DNA of 64,000 bases, from positions 2,256,502 to 2,320,501 of the forward strand of contig SCFE01000031.1 in NCBI GenBank assembly GCA_004352715.1, in the 5' to 3' direction. Origin of the DNA: Hofstenia miamia (lineage: Eukaryota; Xenacoelomorpha; Acoela). Shown here in pieces: positions 55,547-64,000 of this stretch; the stretch's first letter is position 1; the number at the start of each line of letters is the position of its first letter. Below the pieces are notes generated by a model. The model searched no databases. It saw nothing but the letters and a program-made list of their open reading frames with translations, and was not told the DNA's origin. The position numbers and the translations under genes are program-made.

Positions 55547-57850
55547 TATATATATATTTTTATTACGGATAAGTCAAAACCGCTAAGTACTAGTATATAA
55601 ATGGTGAAAAGATATATATGAACATTAAAAAATGATCACAACAAAAATTTTTTTAGTGGAAAATGAGCGTATGGGCTCCCTAAATTTACTTTTAGAAGTG
55701 TCCCAACAAATTTTAGAACAGCAAAACCGTTAAGTACCATAGCGTTTTTGGCCGAATACCACTCAGTACAAAAGTGAAAGTACTATATATATATATATAA
55801 TATATATACTTACAAATCATTCTTTTCTGCGAGTTTTATATAAATTATAGCCTAGACCATTGCAAGTCATGTCATATGAGATCTTGAACAATGCGATTTC
55901 GTGTGATGCGATGCAGACATTACTCACGACCAGTTAAGCGTTAAGCAAATGGTTTTCTCCATTGTTGAAAACAAAAATTCATTGAGCTATATATATGTAC
56001 ACTTTATATCTACAATAAATTGTGAAGTAATGTTGAGCCTACAAACTTTATCGTTTGTGATAATAAACACATATGCAGAAGCATCAATCTATAAATTATT
56101 TCTTTGTTATTTATTGGAAAAAATTATTCGTATTTTCTTGAATTGTAAAATTTGCGAAATTTTCAAGCCGAACTAAGCTATAAAATTCGGTGCTAAGCTT
56201 TAATTTTAATGCAAGACAATGCTACGTACTTCCTCGTGTGTTGATTGAATATATTAATCGCTCTAAAGACTATTTAAATTATCATAGAGCTATCACGGCC
56301 TGCAGAATTGTATGTAATAATGAAAAAATTGAGATTGATGTTGTTTCCTTTGAAATTAAAGCAAGCATCAATTGCCTGCACTGTAAACAATACGTGAATC
56401 TGCAAAATAATGCCATGATTGACTTCCCAATCTATATCGATTTAATTATTATTTATTAGTCGCAAAGTCCAATTGTTTTGTTTACTACAATCTACAAAGG
56501 ACAATTTTTGATGAGTTAGTCGTTTCAAGCTAATGCTCATATGCAAAGTATACAAAGAAATGTCTAGACAATGACATGTGTTTATTACCTTCGCCAAGGA
56601 GGTTATGTCTTTGGTAGCGTTTTTTGTTTGTTTGTCTGTTAGCAACTTTACGGAAAAAGTAATAGATGGATTGACCTCAAATTTTCACCAGATTGCGTCC
56701 CCGCCCAAGGAGGAATCCATTAAATTTTGGTGATGATCCGGGGGACACAAGCTGCGTGGCGGAGGTCTGCGGTCTCCGAGGACTTTTCTACGAATTATGA
56801 TTATTAATTCTATAAACTAGCTAATTTTAAATTTTACAGTCGAAATCTACTTTGAAAATGAATGCAATTATAGCTTAGAATTGTTTATTTATCTTTGAAG
56901 GTGATAACTGCTAGAAAGTTGAAGAATGATTTTTTCCGCCAAAAGGTTGGTCGTAGCACCCTGCTACAGGAACAAATTTTATTGTCCAATTTTTGTTGTT
57001 CCGAATGGACAGCTTTAGCCTAGATAATTACTCCCGAAATGTAGCATGGGCTTTCCGTTAATTAAAAAGCAGTAGTGCGTAGGAAGCCTTAACGGCATAC
57101 AAAATGCTTATATAGCTAATTGATCTAAATATTCAGGGAATACATTCTGTAAAAATCCATGCTTCTTAAAAACTGTACTTGGTCCTTAATAGTTTAAATT
57201 CTTACTACAGTCTATGAAATTTATTTGTTTTTGTAATCATTTAAATTATTTTCCAAATACTAAAACATATTATTAGAAAGCCAAAATCGAATTATAGGAA
57301 TTTTTTGTTAAAAAAACTTCAAAAATGTTATTACGATAATTTAGAGAAATACGTTAATGCACAATGAAATTTGAATTCTATTACAAATAAAATGTCTGAT
57401 GCACAAATAAATGCGAAGAAAAACGAATAAAATGCAATGTAAGAGGTTTTTTTGTTAATTTGTTTACATTTTTGAATTAACAAAGGATCTCTAACGATAT
57501 CATATGATTAATGACGTATTTTTCAATAAATCCAAATAGAAACGAAGTCACATCATCATTAAAGTTGTTTGAACAATTTATTCAGTTATACGACGTATAC
57601 ATGACAATAACGGAAATCGATTAATTGAGAATTATCGTTTAAATAATTATTGATTAAATAGAGTAAAATACTAATAAAATGTTCGAAAATTTGCATTGTC
57701 TGTAGTGCGATTTAATGTATTGCTTTGTAAAGTATCATAAATATATATATATATCTGTATTACATTTACTTCATGAATTTTTTAGCAAATTCATATAATA
57801 AATACGAATTTGCTCTTAATTAGACTTTGAATCAATTACTTTGATAAATT
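55547..57850. other. AT-rich sequence with one recognisable short repeat
   Basis: Contains an AT microsatellite near 55785-55805 and the repeat at 56586-56800. Frames at 55949-56176 and 56190-56459 have no recognisable content. Confidence 0.4.
56586..56800. repeat. Short interspersed repeat, ACCTTCGCCAAGGAGGTTATG type
   Basis: Starts ttaccttcgccaaggaggtt, then a GTTTGTTTGTCTGTTAGCAA block, gatggattgacctcaaattt, attttggtgatgatccgggg and ends tggcggaggtctgcggtctc. I recall this sequence pattern as a repeat shared by very different aquatic animals; that is memory, not a search. GC-rich against the background and without usable coding capacity. Confidence 0.45.
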
Positions 57851-59290
57851 AAAAAATAATGCCTTCTATTTATCAGCAGCACGCCTTATGCTTTTCCACT
57901 TTTAATGAACACTCACGATGGTCCTATCAAGCTTGTTGATTTATCATTGACTACCTCGGATATATCGATTTCACTTTCCCAACTCAAAACATGCGCCAAT
58001 ACTAACGACCCCTTGCCAACATTTTTCCTCAAGCGTTGTCATGATTACCTGGCTCCTCTAGTAGATAAACTCTTTTATTTTGTCATGAAAAGGCAAACCT
58101 GGCCATCAATTTGGAAATGCGCTTTCGTCACTATTATACTAAAATCTGGCAATGCAGAAAACATCAGAAATTATCGACCAATAAGTCTCTTACCTTTCCT
58201 TTCATTAATACTTAAAAGCTTTATTTTTTACTTTCTTCACCCCCAAGCTCTCAAAGCAACAACACATTTTCATGAAAGGAAAGTCTACGGTAACCCAACT
58301 GGTTCAATATCTTGACGCGCTTTACCGCAATAAAAACTCAAATTAACCCACTGAATCCGTGTACTTTGACATCAGTAAAGCTTTCGATTGTGTGCCTCAC
58401 AATTTGCTCTTAAAGAAACTTGAACAGTTCGGTTTCGACAAAGTGTTCATTGAATTAATTTGTTCATATCTCTCCTTCCCTAGTCAATATGTGATTTACA
58501 ACACAATACCAACTCCGAATCTTAGTTTATAACCAGCGGTGTCTTACAGGGCAGTATTATGGGCCCCCTTCTGTTCCTGATTTTTATTAACGATTTATCA
58601 CGTTGCCAATGAGTTCTCATTGCTTTGCTTATGCTGATGACAGTAAACTAACCAATGCAATTACTCAGTGTGATCTTCATCCTGACATTAATCATTTCTT
58701 GGCATGGTCGGTTTCAAATCATTTGTCTTTTAATTCAAGGAAATGCTCGGTAATCAACTTTCCCGCCAATAACTCCTGTAACTACTTTCTCAGCGACTTC
58801 CATATTCGAACGATTACAAACATCAAAGAGCTAGGAGTTGTTCTAAACTCTGATTTAAATGGAACTCGCGTTTGAGCTCTGCTAATAAAGCATTTTTCTT
58901 GCTTAAACGCAATGTACCTATTAATGTATAGCCCAACGTAAAAAGGCACTATTATGTAACATGTGTCTTACCGATTCTGATATATGCTTCTCAGGCATGG
59001 TTTCCTTCGTCCTCGCAACACGACAAACTTGAGCGATTTTAGCAGAGGTGCTTGCGTGTGGTCACTGGTGCTCTGGACTACACATCTCAACTCAAATTGT
59101 TATCACTTTGGCCGATATCCTACTTCAATATCATGATATTGTTTTTACATAAATGTCTTTTGGGCAAGCTGGACTTTCCCATCTCTGATTTTATAAATAT
59201 AAAGATACCCGGTCGTTGTCTTAGAACGGACAACATCATACAACTCGAGACCAAATGGAGCCGTCATAAAATGAGCCTTAAACTCTGACC
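57850..59290 (+). pseudogene. LINE reverse transcriptase relic
   Basis: Non-LTR retrotransposon ORF2 in several frames. Segments: NDPLPTFFLKRCHDYLAPLV (finger region), WKCAFVTIILKSGNAENIRN and YRPISLLPF, then after frameshifts VYFDISKAFDCVPHNLLLKK, GVLQGSIMGPLLFLIFINDL, and CFAYADDSKLTNAI (catalytic YADD) with LSFNSRKCSVINF and IKELGVVLNSDLN. The endonuclease is missing, so it is 5' truncated. It ends at an unusual CCTTAACCCTAACCC stretch. Jockey/CR1-type sequence, different from the element that follows. Confidence 0.88.
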
Positions 59291-59400
59291 TTAACCCTAA
59301 CCCTGCACCCCAACCATTGCAATTGTATTGCATTTCATCATGTTGATTAATTTTTTGCAAAATTTTTAAGTTTTGGGGTAAGGATTGGGGTTAGGGTTAA
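59283..59400. repeat. Inverted TTAACCCTAACC repeats
   Basis: ccttaaccctaaccctgcac at about 59290 and its approximate inverse ggattggggttagggttaa at 59382-59400 can form a stem around an AT-rich loop. TTAGGG-like units are only two or three, so this is not telomeric sequence as such. Confidence 0.6.
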
Positions 59401-61044
59401 AGTATAATTATTATTTTATGACGTCATTGCAAGTGGGTCCCCTAAAGTAAAATAACAGCGGCAGAAGAATAGCTTTCATTGATAAGCATAATTTTTCATT
59501 GGACATTAAATCGCACATTGACTCTAATGTCCATGTATTCTTTATCCGTTGTCATTCCATACAATTGCTCTTGTTATACTTTTTTGAAAGTAAATAAATT
59601 CTTTCAGTAGTAGTACTAGTACTAGCAAAAGCTACTCATCTAATTTTAAGGTTCCATAAATGTAAGATTCGCTTTATTTGTAGACAATATTTGTTTATTT
59701 TTCGATTCTTAGTTTATAGATGATAATAAATGCATTTGAATGGTAGTAGTAATAGTAATACAAAAAAGTAAATTTAATTTAAATTTTTTAAACGAAATTG
59801 AGACATCAATGTTATATAGCTTTAAATGTGTGAAAAGTTCTCGAATTCAGTTGATTTTTTCGAAATTCGTTACTTCTCGTCTCGAGTTGTAGTCTCGGGA
59901 TTGCGGCAAGATTTTAATAATTATTTTATGACGTAATTGCAACTGGTTTGCACTAAGTACAATAATAATCCCTCGATTGCATTCGGACCTTGGACTTAAA
60001 TTTTGAATATCTAAAGTATTCTTGCAATTAAATTATTGATGTTGTTAATTTTAAAGATTTAGTAAAAGATACATCATGTAACTTATTTACGTTGCAGTGA
60101 CTATTTTACCGCATAATACTCAACCAATCAGATAACATCCATAAATTTTAAACAAATTTTTGTTTAAAAAATTTTAAATTCTAAATTTAGATGTCCAAAA
60201 TTATATTATTTTAAATAAATTTTGTTGTATTACCATAGTGATAAAATATGTCGTCGCTGTTTTTTATTATATATAATTAAATATTAATGATTTCGATAAA
60301 AACAGTGAAATCAGTAAAATCCATTTTAATGTGGAAATATTTGAGATGTCAGCAGGACCTTAAACTTTATAGTTATCTCAGATTACGAGTTATCATCACA
60401 TGTACATTGCACTAAATTACATTTAACACTCCTCATAATACCTCCTTCCAAAATATTCACAAAAATAATAATTGCACCTAGTTAGGCAGCACTGGTGATT
60501 GTTCAGATAGGAATCCTATAAAAGACTATGCAATTTGCCTAGCAAGGAAAAGTTCACATCAATTTAATATCAAATGCATTGTACAAAAAATTTCGGTTGG
60601 AAAGTGTTTTATATTGATATATTAACAAACTAATCCTTCAAATTAGGATTTATTAGCATACAAACTACTAGAAATATCTTTCCAAAAAGATTATCAAAAA
60701 TTAGTAGATGAAGTTTATTTATAACTTATGGAAACCATGGAACCATTTTCCCCAAGCGTATGTTTTTAGGGGGAACATGGTTGAAATGCATCAAATATTT
60801 AGAGAAAATCATATTAATATATACGTATATATAAATAGTGTGATGATACTGAAGCAATGAAAAAGAACAAATTTATGAATTTTTAATATTATTTAATTAT
60901 ATATTTTATTGTTATTACACGATTAATCAGTATTTAGATACTGTAACACAATAGTGTGCAGCTGTGAAAATATCGAAGCTAAAGTCTCTGGTAGAAGCTG
61001 TAGCAGCAAGGTTCATCTATAGATAGATCTAAAGACAAATAAAG
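59291..61044. other. AT-rich sequence between two LINEs
   Basis: Two related segments, 59404-59456 (attattattttatgacgtca ...) and 59915-59970 (aataattattttatgacgta ...), are about 510 bp apart. No genes seen. Confidence 0.4.
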
Positions 61045-61500
61045 ATGAGTTCAGACCGTAGTAAAGCAAAGCAAACAAAGAAAGAGAATTCTCTCTGTAG
61101 AAAATGTGACATAAAGAAGTCGGGAAGAGAGACCTTGGACTGAAATGCGATTTTTGTGAATTTTGGCATCATATTTTATGCGAGAATGTAAGTGAAGCAC
61201 TTTACAAGGCAATTCAAGATGCTGATATAGATAAAGACACATCCCAAGGCCTTCACTAGTTTTGCAAGAAGTGTAACAAGATTGCGAGTGGATTTATGGA
61301 AAGCCTGTCTCTCGACCAGACAAGACGCACTGGAAAGTAAAGTCAAAGAATTTGAGGCGAAAGTGACGCGGAAATTTGAGGAAGTTGATGCTTCACATGA
61401 AGAGAGGAAACAGAAGCAAAGCGAGGAAACGATATATGAGCGATAAGAAGGAACAAGGTGGTGAACATAGCACGAGTAGAGGATGGGACAAGGACAAATT
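61045..61500 (+). pseudogene. CR1-like ORF1 with PHD finger
   Basis: ATG at 61045: MSSDRSKAKQTKKENSLCRK, a frameshift, then LKCDFCEFWHHILCENVSEA, a stop, FCKKCNKIASGF, then a charged coiled-coil-like region (KEFEAKVTRKFEEV). The Cys/His pattern (CRKC ... CDFC ... WHHxLC ... FCKKC) is a PHD finger, found in ORF1 proteins of many CR1-type LINEs in place of a CCHC knuckle. Two disruptions. Confidence 0.7.
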
Positions 61501-61559
61501 TTAAAGCCTCATGCCAAGAAAAATGAACATAGTTTTAACTGAATTAATCGCATTTCCCC

Positions 61560-64000
61560 AGTTCCCGAAGATGGTTTACATTGTGTTTATACTAACATGG
61601 ATTGTTTCTTAAATAAACGATTAGGGTTTCAAATGTTTGTCACTACTGAACAGCTTAATATTATTTGTTTGACAGAAATTTTGCGAAAGCATTGTCATTA
61701 TTCTTTGCAAAAGGTGGAGTTGGAGGTGGGTGGATTTGATTGTTTTTGCAAAATTGAAGAAACTGATGAAGAGGAGGGCTTAAAGCACAAGAGATAAACT
61801 TAAGTGCACATGAGACTGTGAAAGATACAGTGTGGGTGAAGCTTCAATTGGAAAAGGGAGAGTTGCTGATAGGATGCATATACAGATCGCCAAGTGACAC
61901 AGAGGATATGAATGATCAGCTGTATAAGTTGGTAAACAATGCAATGCAAGAGAGAACTCATATACTACTTACAGGAGACTTTAATCACCCTGAAATTGAC
62001 TGGGAGAATGAAACATCACCTCAAAATGATAATCATAGAGAAAAATTTTTCTTGAGTCTGTAGTTCCAGATAATTTTCTCTATCAACATGTTAAAAGTCT
62101 CACTCATTACAAAGCAGAGAAGATACCAACCCTAATAGAACTGATTTTGACAAATGAAAAAGGTATGGGTCAAAAATGTTGTACACGGTGCACCTCTGGG
62201 AAAGAGTCATCACCAAGTTTTAAGTTTTTGCAGAGATTGAGGAAGATGATGGTGAAGCCAGATTCAATTATTCAATGATAAGATGAAGGAGGTCATCAAG
62301 GGAAACAATTTGTGTGTGATAATAAAAGACTTGAATCTGACTGATGGATATAACAAGTTTTTAGAAACATATAATGCTGCTGCAAATGAATGTATCCCCA
62401 AGAGTAAAGGAAAAGGGAAAGGAAAACAAACAAAAAAACCCCCCATCATGGATGAACGAGGAAGTACGTCTAGAACTCGAGGAAAAGAAAGTGACTTTTG
62501 CAAAGTATGCAAAAACAAAGGATTGGAGAGATTACAGAGAATGCGCTAAGGCACGAAATAGAGCAAGGGCTGCTTGCAGAAAAGCAGTGAAAAACTATGA
62601 GAAAGCAATAGCAAGAGAAGCACAGTACAATCAAAATGCCTTTTATGCATATGCCAACAGTAAAATAAAAACAAAAGAAGGAGTAGCTGATCTATTGAAC
62701 GGGGAAGGGAAAGCAATCACTAACAATAAAGAAAAAGCCAAAATTGAGCTTGGTGACATTGTCTTTACAAAGGATATAGTAATAGAAACAGTTAGATCCC
62801 TCAAAGTCTCGTGGACCGGATGGACTGCACTCACGTGTTCTAAAAGAACTTGCAGAAAAATTAGCAGAACCTCTGGCAATGATTTTCACAAGGTCTATAG
62901 AGGAAAGCAAACTTTCGGATGCTTGGAAAGAGGCTAATGTCACCCCACTTTTCAAAAAAGGCAATAGCTCAAAATCAAGTAATTATCGGCCAGCCAGCTT
63001 AGCAAGTATACTGTGCAAGGTGATGGAATCAATTATAACGGATAAAATCATGGAACATACAGAACTAAACAAGCTTCTCTCATCCTGCCAACATGGATTT
63101 GTCCCAAAAAGATTTTGTGCGACAAATTTGCTGCATACTCTGGAAATATGGACTATGGCACTGGATACGGGAAGACCTGTGGATGCAGTATTCATAGATT
63201 TTGCAAAAACATTTGACTCTGTCCCACACCAAAGACTGATACCAAAATTGAGTCATATGGTATTAAAACAAGGTCCTCAACTGGATTAGGGATTTCCTCA
63301 TTGGAAGACAGCAAAGGGTATCCGTGAAGGGAATGTATTCAGATTGGACAAATGTTACAAGTGGCGTCCCACAAGGAAGTGTACTTGGACCAGTACTGTT
63401 TGTGATTTTTATCAATGACCTCCCTGAAATCCTAGAATCATGGTGCACAATGTATGCTGATGACACCAAAGTCTCATCCACAGTCCAGGCAAAATCGGAA
63501 AGACAGAATATGCAGGCAGACATAGATAAACTGGTCGACTGGGCAGACAAGTGGTAGCTTTGTTTTAATGCAGATAAGTGCAAGATCATACACATTGGCA
63601 GGAATAACCCAAAGCAAGCCTATACTATGAGACTTCACTATTCACAGGATAGAGCAAAGCTGGAAGCTTCCACAATGTGAAAAGGACCTGGGTGTAATGG
63701 TGGATAATGAACTTAAATTCAGCAAGCATGTTGAGGCACAAGTGGCTAAGGCGAACAAAATATTGGGGCTAATTAGAAGATCATACCAATTTTTAGATAA
63801 AGAGAGCCTAAGATTGTTATTCACTGCACTGGTTAGACCTCATCTGGAGTTTACTAATTTAGCATGGTCGCCAAGATTTCAGAAACAAAAATCTTATAGA
63901 AAGTGTATTGCGGAGAGCTTCCAAGTTGGTTCCAGGCTTGGCTAAATTGGCATACGAAAAGAGATTAGAAAGTCTACGTCTTCCTAGCATGCAGTACAGG
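61560..64000 (+). pseudogene. CR1-like ORF2: endonuclease and reverse transcriptase
   Basis: Endonuclease (APE-like): YTNMDCFLNKRLGFQMFVTT and NIICLTEI at the start, then GELLIGCIYRSPSDTEDMND and ILLTGDFNHPEIDWEN (the conserved GDFN). Linker with WMNEEVRLELEEKK. RT: EANVTPLFKKGNSSKSSNYR, PASLASILCKVMESI, SCQHGFVPKRFCATNLL, VDAVFIDFAKTFDSVPHQRL, SGVPQGSVLGPVLFVIFIND, TMYADDTKVSSTVQ (catalytic YADD), ADKCKIIHIG, LGVMVDNELKFSKHVE. At least five frameshifts or stops. Copies itself by target-primed reverse transcription when intact. Confidence 0.9.

Larger units (their letters stand above)
61045..64000 (+). mobile_element. CR1-like LINE, nearly full length, cut by window end
   Basis: Order: ORF1 with a PHD-type finger (61045-61500), ORF2 with an endonuclease remnant (61560-62063) and reverse transcriptase (62374-64000). 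Both ORFs carry frameshifts and stops. The C-terminal segment ILGLIRRSYQFLDKESLRLL, ALVRPHLE and, in the next frame, ASKLVPGLAKLAYEKRLESL matches the conserved tail of CR1-group reverse transcriptases. The 3' end is outside the window. Confidence 0.85.

Noticed and set aside
59283-59400. Telomeric or subtelomeric sequence
   Set aside because: Only two to three TTAGGG-like units, in inverted pairs and inside the scaffold.
62264-62964. Minus-strand frames over the LINE
   Set aside because: Shadows of ORF2, whose RT motifs are on the plus strand.
1-64000. CRISPR arrays, bacterial operons or prophage
   Set aside because: No evenly spaced repeats; introns and animal gene families exclude a prokaryotic origin.
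1-64000. tRNA, rRNA or snRNA genes
   Set aside because: No A/B box pairs or rRNA-like blocks were noticed by eye; a covariance-model scan would be needed to exclude them.

Overview
The window is nuclear DNA from an AT-rich invertebrate animal. Evidence: genes split by GT-AG introns, clear metazoan gene families (GIPC, ATMIN/ASCIZ, cytosolic thioredoxin), and a dense load of eukaryotic transposons (hAT, PIF/Harbinger, piggyBac, Tc1/mariner, CR1-like LINEs). I cannot name the phylum from the sequence alone. It is a draft scaffold: two N runs (38292-38729, 43398-43647) and four single-N joins (11197, 30071, 36141, 53978), two of them with duplicated flanks that look like unmerged haplotypes.

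Host genes, all on the minus strand. (1) An ATMIN/ASCIZ-like C2H2 zinc-finger gene: four phase-consistent exons at 5461-5301, 3637-3488, 3358-3276 and 3234-~3118, plus a phase-compatible candidate N-terminal exon at 9908-9738; the 3' part is not seen. (2) A complete GIPC gene, six coding exons between 48777 and 44821, every intron in phase 0, giving 343 residues with GH1, PDZ and GH2 regions. (3) A complete intronless thioredoxin (51124-50798, WCGPC). Weaker candidate exons lie at 27584-27193 (minus) and 51683-51870 (plus).

Mobile DNA fills much of the rest. The 4.3-kb ATMIN-like intron holds a 3.0-kb PIF/Harbinger element (5638-8678, TTA target duplication) that itself contains two hAT insertions (from 5871; 7268-8424), followed by other hAT-type elements (8722-8987, 9336-9673) up to 64 bp from the splice donor. 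Further small elements with readable target duplications are at 4152, 10417, 14453 (TTAA), 16741, 18137, 25890 and 26355. A 1.16-kb Harbinger-like element (29085-30242) carries a truncated MADF-domain frame. Tc1/mariner relics lie at 32.6-33.35 kb and 54339-55544, and a degenerate mariner-like repeat occurs four times between 18.4 and 25.9 kb. The last GIPC intron contains a truncated piggyBac transposase and several copies of a TAA-flanked miniature element. The right end (57.85-64.0 kb) is LINE territory: a decayed reverse transcriptase at 57.85-59.29 kb and a longer CR1-like element with a PHD-finger ORF1 and endonuclease/RT ORF2 running off the window end.

I found no convincing new biochemical system. 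What is new here is mostly unannotated gene structure, nested transposition history and assembly artefacts.
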